Assembly (NCBI RefSeq): GCF_030167915.1 | Contig: NZ_JARGNB010000003.1 | Span: 248,001-312,000, forward strand | DNA from: Aquabacterium humicola | GTDB taxonomy: Bacteria; Pseudomonadota; Gammaproteobacteria; Burkholderiales; Burkholderiaceae_C | Reading direction: 5' to 3' | DNA: 64,000 bases | Shown: positions 33,001-42,573 of the stretch, in pieces | Layout of the letters: the number at the start of each line of letters is the position of its first letter | Numbering within the stretch: the stretch's first letter is position 1 | Position numbers and translations under genes: made by a program | Notes under the pieces: model-generated | Told to the model about the DNA's origin: nothing | The model's input: the letters and a program-made list of their open reading frames with translations, nothing else | Databases searched by the model: none

Positions 33001-35250
33001 ATGCCATCGTCCTCCAGCGACCAGCACCACCGGCACCACCAGCATCACCAGCACGACCACGCCCACCACGCCCATCACGACCACAGTCACCACGCCCCCG
33101 CCGCGCCGCAGCCGTTGACCCAGGGGGACCCAGGGCAGGTCGAGTACACGTGCCCGATGCACCCGCAGGTGCGCCAGAGGGGCCCGGGCCATTGCCCGAT
33201 CTGCGGCATGGCGCTGGAGCCGCTGGTCGCCACGGCGGAACAAGGCGAGAGTCCCGAGCTGCGGGACATGACCCGGCGGTTCTGGATCGGCACCGCGCTG
33301 ACGGTGCCCGTGTTCGCGCTCGAGATGGGCGGGCACCTCTTCAACATCCACCACCTCATCGCGCAGCAGACGTCGAACTGGGTTCAGCTGCTCCTGGGGA
33401 CCCCGGTGGTGCTCTGGGCGGGCTGGCCGTTCTTCACGCGAGCCGTGGCTTCCGTGAAGCACCGCAGCCTGAACATGTTCTCGCTGATTGCGCTGGGCAC
33501 CGGTGCGGCGTGGCTCTACAGCATCGTCGCGACGCTGATGCCGGCGCTGTTCCCTCCGGCGCTTCGCGGCGACAGCGGCGCGGTCGCGGTGTACTTCGAG
33601 GCCGCGGCGGTCATCACGGTGCTGGTGCTGCTGGGCCAGGTGCTGGAGCTGCGGGCGCGGGAGAAGACGTCCGGTGCCATCAAGGCGCTGCTCGGACTGG
33701 CGCCCAAGACGGCGGTGAAGGTCGATGCGCAGGGCCACGACGAGACTGTCCAGGTCGACAGCATCCAGGTTGGCGACCTGCTGCGGGTTCGCCCCGGCGA
33801 GAAGGTGCCGGTGGATGGCGAGCTCACCGAGGGCAAGGGGAACGTCGACGAGTCGATGGTGACGGGCGAGCCCATCCCGGTCGCGAAGGCAGCGGGCTCG
33901 AAGGTCACGGCTGGCACGATGAACCAGACGGGCGGCTTCGTGATGCGGGCCGAGAAGGTGGGCGCCGACACCCTGCTTTCCCAGATCGTGCACATGGTGG
34001 CGGCCGCGCAGCGCAGCCGTGCGCCCATCCAGCGAATGGCCGACCAGGTGGCCGGCTGGTTCGTGCCGGTGGTGATCCTCGTGGCGGTGCTGACGTTCAT
34101 CGCGTGGCTGGTCTGGGGGCCCTCGCCGGCATTCACCTATGCGCTGATCACGGCAGTCGCGGTCCTCATCATCGCGTGCCCTTGTGCGCTCGGCCTGGCC
34201 ACGCCGATGTCCATCATGGTGGGCGTCGGCAAGGGCGCCCAGCATGGCGTGCTGATACGGGACGCCGAGGCGCTCGAGAAGATGGAGAAGGTCGATACGC
34301 TGGTGGTCGACAAGACGGGAACGCTGACCGAAGGACGACCCAAGGTCGTTCACATCGAGCCGGCCCCCGGGTTCACTGCGGAAGATGTCCTGCAAAGGCT
34401 CGCGAGCGTCGAGCGCGCCAGCGAGCATCCGTTGGCGATGGCCATCGTGATGGACGCCCAGGCGCGCAAGCTTCCGCTCGCCCCCGTCACGGACTTCGAC
34501 TCTCCCGTCGGCAAGGGCGTCATGGGGACGGTCGAGGGACAGGTCGTGGTCTCCGGCAGCGCCAGGTTCCTGGCCGAACACGACATCGACGCGGCGTCCC
34601 TCGCACCCTCCGCCGAAGCCCAGCGACAGGCGGCGGCCACGGTCATCTTCGTGGGCATCGGCGGCAGGCTGGCAGGCTTCGTCGCCATTGCCGACCCCAT
34701 CAAGGCGACCACGCCTCAGGCGCTGGCCGGCCTCAAGGCGGCCGGCGTGCGCGTCGTGATGTTGACAGGCGACGGCAGGACCACCGCCGACGCCGTTGGG
34801 CGCCAGCTCGGCATCGACGACGTGGTCGCCGAGGTGTTTCCGGAAGACAAGGCCGCGGTGGTCAAGCGACTGCAGGCCGAAGGTCGTGTCGTCGCCATGG
34901 CCGGTGATGGCGTCAACGATGCCCCTGCCCTTGCCCAGGCCACGGTCGGCATCGCGATGGGCACCGGTACCGATGTCGCGATGGAAAGCGCAGGCATCAC
35001 CTTGCTCAAGGGCGACCTGACCGGCCTGCTGCGCGCCCGGACGCTTTCGCGCGCCACGATGCGCAACATCCGGCAGAACCTCTTCCTGAGCTTCGCCTAC
35101 AACGTGGCCGGCATCCCGCTCGCGGCGGGCGTGCTGTATCCCTTCTTCGGCGTGCTGCTGTCGCCGGTGGTCGCCGCTGCGGCGATGGCCCTGTCGTCGG
35201 TCAGCGTCATCGGCAACGCGCTTCGACTGCGGCGTGTCCAGGTTGATTGA
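33001..35250 (+). CDS. copA: copper-translocating P1B-type ATPase
   Basis: A 749-residue pump. The N-terminus is strikingly His-rich (about 17 His in the first 35 residues), followed by a heavy-metal-binding YHS-like domain ([19 protein letters not shown]). The metal path has CPC at 393-395, the phosphorylated Asp is D437 in DKTGTLTEG, and the last helices have YN and MxxSS, the Cu(I) signature. It exports Cu(I) from the cytoplasm using ATP. It is preceded by a CueR-type promoter and three small proteins, and its stop lies in a palindromic terminator. Confidence 0.93.
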   Translation: MPSSSSDQHHRHHQHHQHDHAHHAHHDHSHHAPAAPQPLTQGDPGQVEYTCPMHPQVRQRGPGHCPICGMALEPLVATAEQGESPELRDMTRRFWIGTALTVPVFALEMGGHLFNIHHLIAQQTSNWVQLLLGTPVVLWAGWPFFTRAVASVKHRSLNMFSLIALGTGAAWLYSIVATLMPALFPPALRGDSGAVAVYFEAAAVITVLVLLGQVLELRAREKTSGAIKALLGLAPKTAVKVDAQGHDETVQVDSIQVGDLLRVRPGEKVPVDGELTEGKGNVDESMVTGEPIPVAKAAGSKVTAGTMNQTGGFVMRAEKVGADTLLSQIVHMVAAAQRSRAPIQRMADQVAGWFVPVVILVAVLTFIAWLVWGPSPAFTYALITAVAVLIIACPCALGLATPMSIMVGVGKGAQHGVLIRDAEALEKMEKVDTLVVDKTGTLTEGRPKVVHIEPAPGFTAEDVLQRLASVERASEHPLAMAIVMDAQARKLPLAPVTDFDSPVGKGVMGTVEGQVVVSGSARFLAEHDIDAASLAPSAEAQRQAAATVIFVGIGGRLAGFVAIADPIKATTPQALAGLKAAGVRVVMLTGDGRTTADAVGRQLGIDDVVAEVFPEDKAAVVKRLQAEGRVVAMAGDGVNDAPALAQATVGIAMGTGTDVAMESAGITLLKGDLTGLLRARTLSRATMRNIRQNLFLSFAYNVAGIPLAAGVLYPFFGVLLSPVVAAAAMALSSVSVIGNALRLRRVQVD

Positions 35251-35282
35251 ACAGGTCGCACGACGGTGCGCGAACTGTTCAA
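35247..35282. terminator. palindromic bidirectional terminator holding both stop codons
   Basis: TTGAACAG (35247-35254) pairs with CTGTTCAA (35275-35282), and inside it CGCAC (35257-35261) pairs with GTGCG (35266-35270) around a GACG loop. The copA TGA lies in the left arm and the TGA of the convergent hybrid kinase in the right arm. One hairpin thus serves two gene ends. Confidence 0.7.
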
Positions 35283-37090
35283 CATGAACCGCCCTCGCCC
35301 GGCTCGATCCATCGCAAGCCGAGCGCCGTGCCGATGTGGGCCTGAAGCGTCTCCAGCGAGACCGGCATGGTGAGGAACACGTTGACCCCGGCCTGCAGGC
35401 AGGCGGCACGGTCCGCGGCGGTGGTCGAGGCCGAGACCGCGATCACCGGCACAGCGGCCAGATCGGCATCGCGCCGCAATCGGCGCGTGGCCTCCACGGC
35501 GTCCACCGGCGGCACCGCGATGGCCATCAGGATCAGGTCCGGCCGGAAGCATTTCGCAGTCACCAGCATCCGGCCGCCGTCGTCCGCCTGCGCCACTTCG
35601 AATCCGGCGTTGCTCAGGAAGTCGCACATCAAAGCGCGGTTCGAAGCGACGTCGTCGACCACCAGCACTCGCCGCGGCGGGCCCGCGTAGCGCGCGACGG
35701 CGGACAGGTGCCCGGGGGCCTGCGCCAGCGGCGCCACCGGCAACGGCAGGTCCACCTCGAACCGGGTGCCGCGGCCCGGTTCGCTGCTCACCCGCACCTG
35801 TCCGCCCATGTCGTTCACCAGCGCGCGCGTGATCGCCAGGCCAAGCCCGGTACCGGCGTTGCGGCGATCGGCATCGCCCACCTGCGCGAAGGGAAGGAAG
35901 ATGCGTTCCAGGTCCTCGGGGCGCAGGCCGACGCCGGTGTCCTCGACCACCAGCCGCAGCAACACCTGCGACGGGCCCTGCGGCTCGGCCGAGGCCCGCA
36001 ACGTCACGGTGCCGCGGTCGGTGAACTTGATCGCATTGCCCAGCAGGTTCAGCAGCACCTGGCGCAGCCGGCGTTCGTCCGCCACCACGAACCTCGGCAG
36101 GCCCGTGCCGGCCTCGAACACCAGGGCCAGCCGCTTCTCCTCGGCCTTCACCAGCATCAGTTCAAGCGCCGCCTGCAGGAAGGTGGGCAACGGCAGCGGC
36201 ACCGGGTTCAGCTCGGTGCGGCCCGCCTCGATGCGCGCCAGGTCGAGGATGTCGTTGATGAGCGACAGCAGCTGGGCCCCGCTCTCCTGGATGGTGTTCA
36301 AGCCGCGCTCCTGCCGCGCGCTCAGGCCGGCGTCCTTGGCCAGCAGTTGCGCGTAGCCCAGCACAGCATGCAGCGGTGCGCGCAATTCGTGGCTCATGTT
36401 CGCCAGGAACTCGCTCTTCGCGCGGTTGGCCTGCTCGGCGGCAAAGCGCGCGGCGCGCTCGGCCTGCAGCAACCCGCCCTCGGAAGCATCCTGCCCGGCC
36501 GGCGGGCCCTCCCCGGCGCTCGTCTTCGACAGGATGCTCTGCACCTGGTCCTCGACCGCTTCTACGCTGACGCCCAGCGCCCGGGCGATCTCCGGGTAGG
36601 CAGGGCCCTCGGCGATGAACCGCAGCACGCCGATCTCTGCCGGCAGCAGGCCCGCGTCCGCCACCTGCGCGGCCAGCTCGAACGACCCCTGCGAGGGCAG
36701 CGCCTTGCGGCCGTTGTGCACGGTGCGGATGGCTTCGAGCAGCTCGCGGTGCAACGCGTTCTTCAGCAGGTAGCCGCACGCGCCGGCCTGCAGCGCGCGC
36801 TGCGCATTGGCGTCGTCGGCATAGGTGGTGAGCACGAGGATGCGTGCGTCCGGGAACTCGGCGCGGATGTTGCTGATCGCCTCGAGCCCGCTCATGCCGG
36901 GCATCTGCAGGTCCATCAGCGTGATGTCCGGGCGGTGGATGCGGAACTGCTGGATCGCTTCGCGCCCGTTCGACGCTTCGGCCACGAAGGCCATGTCCGG
37001 CTCCGCGCCCAGCAGCGTGGCGATGCCTTGCCGCACGATCGGGTGGTCGTCGACGCAGAGAACCTTGATGGGTGCCAAGTCTTCGGTCAT
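35279..37090 (-). CDS. REC-HTH-histidine kinase hybrid with a pseudo-receiver
   Basis: A 603-residue protein of unusual order. Residues 8-125 are a NarL-type receiver (D60, K110), ~145-192 a weak LuxR-like HTH, ~222-450 a histidine kinase (H234 in ANMSHELRAPLHAVL, N352, GTGLGLAI), and 473-592 a second receiver. In that last domain the phosphoacceptor is A523 (LILMAIAVPP) and the conserved Lys is M575 (FLTMPVS), while the acidic pair D479/D480 remains, so it cannot be phosphorylated in the normal way. No membrane helix is seen. It is divergent from the propeller kinase at 37239, which may phosphorylate D60. Confidence 0.88.
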   Translation of the reverse strand: MTEDLAPIKVLCVDDHPIVRQGIATLLGAEPDMAFVAEASNGREAIQQFRIHRPDITLMDLQMPGMSGLEAISNIRAEFPDARILVLTTYADDANAQRALQAGACGYLLKNALHRELLEAIRTVHNGRKALPSQGSFELAAQVADAGLLPAEIGVLRFIAEGPAYPEIARALGVSVEAVEDQVQSILSKTSAGEGPPAGQDASEGGLLQAERAARFAAEQANRAKSEFLANMSHELRAPLHAVLGYAQLLAKDAGLSARQERGLNTIQESGAQLLSLINDILDLARIEAGRTELNPVPLPLPTFLQAALELMLVKAEEKRLALVFEAGTGLPRFVVADERRLRQVLLNLLGNAIKFTDRGTVTLRASAEPQGPSQVLLRLVVEDTGVGLRPEDLERIFLPFAQVGDADRRNAGTGLGLAITRALVNDMGGQVRVSSEPGRGTRFEVDLPLPVAPLAQAPGHLSAVARYAGPPRRVLVVDDVASNRALMCDFLSNAGFEVAQADDGGRMLVTAKCFRPDLILMAIAVPPVDAVEATRRLRRDADLAAVPVIAVSASTTAADRAACLQAGVNVFLTMPVSLETLQAHIGTALGLRWIEPGEGGSC

Positions 37091-37238
37091 TCGCCGATCT
37101 CGCCGGGTCGGAAGCGCCCGTACGCGGGCTCCGAAAGGGCCAGTGCCGGCCGACTGTACTCCCGACAATCCGGGGGCGGTTCGACCGGCAGCGACCTAGA
37201 ATTCCATCGCGCCACCTGAGGGCGGAGAGGTCCGGTGT

Positions 37239-40200
37239 ATGAAGACGTGGAGCCGTCGCTTCGTTGCGCTGTTCCCGGCCCTGGTCGCCTCGTTGGCGAC
37301 CTGCGGGTTCGCCCGATCGCAGGACATCGCCGTCGTCGAGGTTGCGCTCGTCGCGGGCGCCCCTATCCCCTTCCACGCGCTGCGCGCGCCCTCCCCGCCG
37401 CTCGCGCTGCAACGGCTGGCGCAGGACCGGTACGGCTTTCTCTGGCTGAGCGCCGCCGACGGCCTGCGGCGTTACGACGGCTACGGCTTCATGAAGGTGC
37501 CGGAGGGACAGCGGTCGCAGAGCGTCGGCCACATCATCGGCCATTCGCTGGCCACCGACCGCGCGGGCCGGCTGTGGATCGGTGCCGACGACTCCCTCAA
37601 CCGGTACGACCCCGAGACCGGCAGCTTCACGCAATACCGGTCGCCGAACGAGGCTTGCGGCACTGTCGCGATCGCCCACGACATCGTCGAGGACCAGGAG
37701 GGCCTGATCTGGCTCGCGACGGACGACGGCGTGACGGCGCTCGATCCGGTCACGTCGAAGACGACGTGCCATCGGCCGCGCTACACGCCCGGGGTCGGCG
37801 AGACGCGCGTCATCGCGATGCTCGCCGCGAAGGACGGCACGCTGTGGATCACCAGCAGCGAGGGGCTCTACGCCTTCGACCGGCGCTCGGGCAAGGTCAT
37901 CCGCCACGACAGGCTGCAGACATCTTCGGGACGCCGCTTCGTCAGCACCGGCTTTCCATCGCGGCCGTTCCAGGACAGCGGCGGAACGCTGTGGTTCGGC
38001 CTGTCCTCCGGCGGCGACCTGGCCGCGGTGGACGTGGCCAGCGGCCAGGTGACGGTCTATGCGTTCCGGAACGGCGGCCTGGCGCCGAACGCCTCGTCCG
38101 GCGTGGTCTCGATCCAGGAGGATCACGACCGGGCGCTCTGGCTCGGCACCAACAAGCTCGGCCTCGTGAAGCTGACGCCGGATCGCCAGCAGGCCGTCTG
38201 GTACCAGAGCAACCCGGATGATCCCGACGGCCTGCGTGACGACCTCGTGATCGGCGTGTTCAGGGATCGCGAGGGGCGCTTCTGGTCGACGACGAAGTCA
38301 GGGGCGGTCTACCGCTTCGACACCGAGCGTCCGCGCTTCCGCGCCTACCGCCACCATGAGGATGTCCCGCAGAGCCTCGGCAAGGGCGCGGTGACCGCGG
38401 CCTACGCCGAAGATCCCGACCTGCTGTGGATCGGCACGGACCGCGGCCTGAACCGGGTGGACCGCACGTCCGACCAGGTCGTGCGCATCGACCAGCCGGT
38501 CTTCAACCAGGGGGTCAGCGCGATCGCGAAGGACACCTCCGGCCACCTGTGGCTGGGCACGAACGGCAACGGTCTCGTTCGCTTCGATCCCCGTGCGGGC
38601 CGGTACACGACCTTCGTGCACGAGCCCGCCAATGCGCGATCGCTGAACCACAACCGGATCACGGCGCTGCGGGTCGATCGTGGCGGCAGCCTGTGGATCG
38701 CGACGGACTTCGGCCTGAGCCGCTGGGAGCCCGCGACGGAGGACTTCACGACCTTCCGGCCGCAACCAAAAGGCCTGGTCCAGTACCGCTCGATCGCCGA
38801 GGACGCGAGCGGCGCCCTGTGGCTGGCGACGGCCTCGCGCGGCGTCCAGCGGTTCGATCCGCGCGCGGGCACCTTCCGGGTCTTCGATGCCGAGCTGCGT
38901 GCAGCGCATCCGCCGGGCCACAACCGGGTGAATTCGGTGCACGTCGACCGCGCGGGCACGGTGTGGGCCGCGACCTTCCGCGGCCTGGGCAAGCTCGATC
39001 CGCGCGACGCCACGTTCACGTCGTTCGGCGCGCGCTCCGGACTGCCCGCGGACACCGTGCTCGGCATCCTCGAAGAAGACGACGGACGTCTGTGGCTGAG
39101 CACCCCGAACGGGCTGTCGCGCTTCGATCCGCGGGCCGCGTCCTTCACGAACTATCACGCCTCGGACGGCCTGTTGACCGATCGCTTCGCCAACCCCGTG
39201 GTCGCCGTCAGGAGCACGAGCGGCGAGATGTTCTTCGGCTCGCAGAAGGGGCTGGTGGCGTTCTCCCCCGGGCAGGTCGTCGAGCGCGGGCGCGCGCCGC
39301 CGGTGTTCCTCACCGATTTCCGCCTGTTCGGCGAGCCGGTGCTGCCGGGAAGCGGGCCGCTGAAGCAGCCCATCTGGTCCGCGGCATCGCTGGCGCTGGC
39401 ATCGGACAGCATCGTGTCGTTCGACTTCGCCGCCTTGAACTACGTCGATCCGGAGCGCACTCGTTATCGGTACCGGCTCGAAGGCTTCGAAGCGAAGTGG
39501 AACGAGACGGACAGCGCCCGGCGCAGCGCGACGTACACGATGCTGCCGGCCGGCGACTACACGTTCCTGGTCCAGGCCCGGGGCGCGCGGGGCGACTGGA
39601 ACGACAGCGCGATGGCGCTGAAGATCCACGTTCCGCCGCCCTGGTACGCGACCTGGTGGTTCCGGATCCTCGCCGCCGCGGTGCTGCTCACCGCGCTCTG
39701 GCTCGCGTACCGCCTGCGCGTGCGCCAGTTGCACCGCCGGTTCGAGATCGCGCTCTATGCGCGGCTCGGCGAGCGTGCGCGCATCGCGCGCGACCTGCAC
39801 GACACGCTGCTGCAGACCTACCAGGCCTCGCTGCTGTGGTTCCGTGCGGCGATGAACGTGCTGCCGGAGCGGCCGCTCGACGCCAAGCAGCGGCTCGAGC
39901 TCGCGCTGGACCGTGCCGAGGCGGCGATCGCCGAAGGGCGCGACGCCGTGCAGGGCCTGCGGGCCTCCACCGTCGAGGTCAACGATCTCGCCGAGGCGAT
40001 CGCCGCGATCGGCGCCGACCTGACCAAGCAGCATGCAGGCACCGCGCCCGTCGTCGGTGTCGCGGTCGACGGCGCGTCGCGCGGCCTGAACCCGCTCGTG
40101 CGCGAGGAAGCGTGCCGCATCGCCGGCGAGGCGCTGCGCAACAGCTTCCACCACGCCGAGGCACGGCACGTCACGGTCACGCTGCACTACGGCGCGCGGC

Positions 40201-40487
40201 AGTTCCGGTTGTCGATCGTCGACGACGGCAAGGGCATCGAACCAGCGACGCTCGAGGGCCAGCAGCCGGGCAGCCACTTCGGGCTGCCGGGCATGCGCGA
40301 GCGCGCCGGCGTCATCGGCGGGCAGCTGGAGGTGCGCAGCGGGAACGGACGCGGCACCGAGGTGGAACTGCGGGTGCCCGACGGCCACGCCTACGTTGCG
40401 ACCACGCAGGCCCGGCACTGGTGGCATGCGCTGCGGCGCGAGCGGGCGCCCGCGGAAAACGCCGACCGGCCAGGCCAGCACACTTGA
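37239..40487 (+). CDS. two-component sensor kinase with periplasmic beta-propellers
   Basis: A 1082-residue protein. The signal sequence is followed by many Reg_prop repeats (DRYGFLWLSAADGLRRYDG, DPDLLWIGTDRGLNRVD, GGSLWIATDFGLSRWEP), a Y_Y_Y domain (YRYRLEGFEAKWNETDS...) and one membrane helix around 803-826. The kinase is of the HisKA_3 type with H854 in IARDLHDTLLQTYQ, then HATPase (RNSFHHAEA, GLPGMRERA). It senses an external ligand and should phosphorylate a NarL-type receiver; the nearest is D60 of the divergent hybrid protein. An inline GGAGAGG ribosome site supports the start. Confidence 0.92.
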   Translation: MKTWSRRFVALFPALVASLATCGFARSQDIAVVEVALVAGAPIPFHALRAPSPPLALQRLAQDRYGFLWLSAADGLRRYDGYGFMKVPEGQRSQSVGHIIGHSLATDRAGRLWIGADDSLNRYDPETGSFTQYRSPNEACGTVAIAHDIVEDQEGLIWLATDDGVTALDPVTSKTTCHRPRYTPGVGETRVIAMLAAKDGTLWITSSEGLYAFDRRSGKVIRHDRLQTSSGRRFVSTGFPSRPFQDSGGTLWFGLSSGGDLAAVDVASGQVTVYAFRNGGLAPNASSGVVSIQEDHDRALWLGTNKLGLVKLTPDRQQAVWYQSNPDDPDGLRDDLVIGVFRDREGRFWSTTKSGAVYRFDTERPRFRAYRHHEDVPQSLGKGAVTAAYAEDPDLLWIGTDRGLNRVDRTSDQVVRIDQPVFNQGVSAIAKDTSGHLWLGTNGNGLVRFDPRAGRYTTFVHEPANARSLNHNRITALRVDRGGSLWIATDFGLSRWEPATEDFTTFRPQPKGLVQYRSIAEDASGALWLATASRGVQRFDPRAGTFRVFDAELRAAHPPGHNRVNSVHVDRAGTVWAATFRGLGKLDPRDATFTSFGARSGLPADTVLGILEEDDGRLWLSTPNGLSRFDPRAASFTNYHASDGLLTDRFANPVVAVRSTSGEMFFGSQKGLVAFSPGQVVERGRAPPVFLTDFRLFGEPVLPGSGPLKQPIWSAASLALASDSIVSFDFAALNYVDPERTRYRYRLEGFEAKWNETDSARRSATYTMLPAGDYTFLVQARGARGDWNDSAMALKIHVPPPWYATWWFRILAAAVLLTALWLAYRLRVRQLHRRFEIALYARLGERARIARDLHDTLLQTYQASLLWFRAAMNVLPERPLDAKQRLELALDRAEAAIAEGRDAVQGLRASTVEVNDLAEAIAAIGADLTKQHAGTAPVVGVAVDGASRGLNPLVREEACRIAGEALRNSFHHAEARHVTVTLHYGARQFRLSIVDDGKGIEPATLEGQQPGSHFGLPGMRERAGVIGGQLEVRSGNGRGTEVELRVPDGHAYVATTQARHWWHALRRERAPAENADRPGQHT

Positions 40488-40541
40488 GAAGCCCCACGCA
40501 CCGGCGCCCTGGGCGGGGCAGGACCGCGGCGGCCCGGCTCG

Positions 40542-40796
40542 TCAGGGCTCCCAGCCGCCCCCCATCGCTTCGCTCGTGCACTTCTTCACCGACGACGTCT
40601 TCGCGGCGCCGGCCAGTTTCTTCTCGGCGGCGGCGGCTTCGCACTTGGCAGCGGCGTCCTTCTCGCACTTCTTGAGGAAGGCGGTGCGCGCGGCGCCGGC
40701 CAGCTTCTTCTCCTCGGCGGCCTTGGTGCAGGTCTGATCGGCCGCCCAGCCGGGGGTCGCGACGAGCAGCAGGCTGATGAACATCACGGTACGCAT
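40542..40796 (-). CDS. PsiF-family exported protein
   Basis: An 84-residue protein: signal peptide MFISLLLVATPGWAAD, then two PsiF repeats, each with EEKKLAGAA(R/K)T and KKCEKDA/KKCTSEA. PsiF is a phosphate-starvation-inducible protein of unknown mechanism. Its neighbours are a CHAD protein and polyphosphate kinase, which fits a phosphate-linked locus. No clear Pho box is visible in front of this gene. Confidence 0.85.
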   Translation of the reverse strand: MRTVMFISLLLVATPGWAADQTCTKAAEEKKLAGAARTAFLKKCEKDAAAKCEAAAAEKKLAGAAKTSSVKKCTSEAMGGGWEP

Positions 40797-40898
40797 CGTT
40801 CGACTCCTGTTCAGGGCCTCGTTCCGGTGCCGGGACGAGCGGCCACCGTCGATCCTGCGCGCAACCGCGGCAGCGCCCAACGGTGACTTCCCCGAGGG

Positions 40899-40931
40899 GG
40901 CCGTGTGCGGGCCGTGTGCGGGCCGTGTGCG
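40899..40931. repeat. three 11-bp tandem repeats (GGCCGTGTGCG)
   Basis: Three perfect consecutive copies lie between the PsiF-like and CHAD genes, with a partial fourth. The unit is one helical turn long but does not resemble a Pho-box half site. It is probably a small variable-number repeat. Confidence 0.9.
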
Positions 40932-40966
40932 GGCCGGGCGCCGGGCCGCGCGGCACGCGACCCGCC

Positions 40967-42442
40967 TCAGCGCTTCCAGAAGCGCCGGGTGCGCTCGACG
41001 TTGCGCAGCGCTGCGCCCGCCGCGCCCGCGGTGACCGCCTGGTGCGCGCGCAGGAAGCCGGCGGCGAAGAGCGACAGCGGGTCGTGCTGCGCATCGGCCT
41101 GGAACTTCTGCTGCGCCACCACGATGTCGTTGTGGCGCCCCAGGGCGTCCTGCGCCGGCGCCAGCCGCTTCAGGTAGCGCCGGGCCGGCTTGCGCGGCCA
41201 CAGCGAGGCGACGAACTCCGCAAGGTAGCGCAGGCGCTTCAGGCGCTTGCGCACCTGGTGCTGTTCCTCCGACGGCAGCTGCTCGAAATCCCGGCCGGCG
41301 CGGGCCGCCTGCTTGTGCAGCGTCGACAGGCGCCGCGCCACCTGCGTGCGCGCCGCCGCGGCGGACAACGCCGCCGCCGCGCCGGGCGCGCTCGAGGTCC
41401 AGCGCAGCAGCCCGATCAGGGTGTCCTGGAAGGTCGCCTCGCGCACGATCGCGGCGGCATCGGCCGCTGTCGTCTCCACCGGCCAGGCGAGCTTCGGCGC
41501 GCCGGCGCCCTCCAGCAGCCCGTGCACCGCGCGGGCCACCGTCGCATCGTCGCGCAGGCGCCCCAGGCGGCCGAAGGTCTGCGCCAGCGCTGGAGCCCAC
41601 GCGGCGTCGATGCCCTGCGCCAGCGGGCCCAGCTCCTGCAGGGCGATGCGCAGCCGGCGCAGGCCGACGCGCAGCTGGTGCACATGGCCCTCGTCGGTGC
41701 TGCCGGCGGCCAGCTCGCTGGCGTTGGCCAGCACCTGCTCGAGCGCCGTGTCGACCACCGCGCGCACCAGCGCCTCGCTGTCCATCGCGGCATCCAGCAG
41801 CGGCAGGCGCGATGGCACCGCGGCGCCGTGCAGCAGGCCCTCGGCCAGCTGCGATCCACGCTGCGACTTCGGCCGCGCATCCAGCCACAGCTGCCCGGCA
41901 CCGCGCCACAGCCGGGCCAGCTCGAACAGCTCGTGCAGACCGCCGGCGCAGTGCTCGAGCTCGAGCTCGCAGATCGGCAGCGCACGATCGCCGGCCCGCA
42001 CCTGCCCGATGTCGAACGCCGCCTCGACCTCGCTGTCCGGCCATTGCAGGCGCACCGCCAACCGGGTCACGTCGGTGGCATAACGCTCGATCAGCGCGTC
42101 CTCCGGCCGGTCGCCGAGCGCCTCGCGCAGGCGCCGGCCGACCTCGGTGCCGTCGTGCCGCGCCAGGACCGGCACCGGCCGCGTGCCGGCCGCCACCCGG
42201 ATCGGCACGTTGTGCTCCAGCCGGTCCAGCGCGCTGCCGCCGGCGGCCTTCAGCGTCTGCACCCAGCGCCGGCCTTCCTTGCGCAGGCGCAGCGCGACGC
42301 GGTGCTGCGCGAGCAGGCCGTCCGCGGTGTCGAAATAGAGCGCGGCCAGAGCGATCGATCGGGCGCCGCGGCGCCGCAGTTCGTTGCCCAGCGCGAGCCG
42401 CGCGGCCTCCGGCACCTGGAACTTGATCTCGAACTCGCGCAT
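40967..42442 (-). CDS. CYTH and CHAD domain protein
   Basis: A 491-residue protein. The N-terminal CYTH (triphosphate tunnel) domain starts with EFEIKFQV, whose ExExK motif binds metal-phosphate; charged strands such as RVALRLRKEG follow. The C-terminal CHAD domain is helical and rich in conserved His/Arg (VHQLRVGLRRLRIAL, HQVRKRLKRLRYLAEF, LGRHNDIVVA). CHAD proteins bind polyphosphate, and CYTH domains hydrolyse triphosphates. Its divergent neighbour is ppk1, so it probably acts on or senses polyphosphate. The start at 42442 gives the canonical MREFEIKF. Confidence 0.92.
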   Translation of the reverse strand: MREFEIKFQVPEAARLALGNELRRRGARSIALAALYFDTADGLLAQHRVALRLRKEGRRWVQTLKAAGGSALDRLEHNVPIRVAAGTRPVPVLARHDGTEVGRRLREALGDRPEDALIERYATDVTRLAVRLQWPDSEVEAAFDIGQVRAGDRALPICELELEHCAGGLHELFELARLWRGAGQLWLDARPKSQRGSQLAEGLLHGAAVPSRLPLLDAAMDSEALVRAVVDTALEQVLANASELAAGSTDEGHVHQLRVGLRRLRIALQELGPLAQGIDAAWAPALAQTFGRLGRLRDDATVARAVHGLLEGAGAPKLAWPVETTAADAAAIVREATFQDTLIGLLRWTSSAPGAAAALSAAAARTQVARRLSTLHKQAARAGRDFEQLPSEEQHQVRKRLKRLRYLAEFVASLWPRKPARRYLKRLAPAQDALGRHNDIVVAQQKFQADAQHDPLSLFAAGFLRAHQAVTAGAAGAALRNVERTRRFWKR

Positions 42443-42533
42443 GCGCCCTGCCCCGGTCGAAAGCATCGATTGTGATCGGCCGCCGCCCCTGCCCGCCGCC
42501 CCCGGGCAGCCCGCAGGCCGCGCCACCCGGCCG

Positions 42534-42562
42534 CTGTCACGCGGCTGTCGCATGCCGGTCAT
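42534..42562. promoter_or_regulatory. threefold Pho-box-like repeat before ppk1
   Basis: CTGTCAC (42534), CTGTCGC (42545) and CGGTCAT (42556) are 7-bp units with 4-bp spacers, an exact 11-bp period, very close to the PhoB consensus half site CTGTCAT. A -10-like TAAACT follows at 42562-42567. The array lies in the 131-bp divergent region and could serve ppk1, the CHAD gene, or both. Confidence 0.65.
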
Positions 42563-42573
42563 AAACTGATTCG

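Noticed and set aside
32980-35409. A minus-strand open frame of about 800 codons opposite copA
   Set aside because: The plus strand codes for a textbook copper ATPase with all motifs; the antisense frame has no recognisable domain.
40899-40931. Possible Pho-box array before the PsiF-like gene
   Set aside because: The 11-bp period is suggestive, but the unit GGCCGTGTGCG, on either strand, does not resemble CTGTCAT. It is annotated as a simple tandem repeat.
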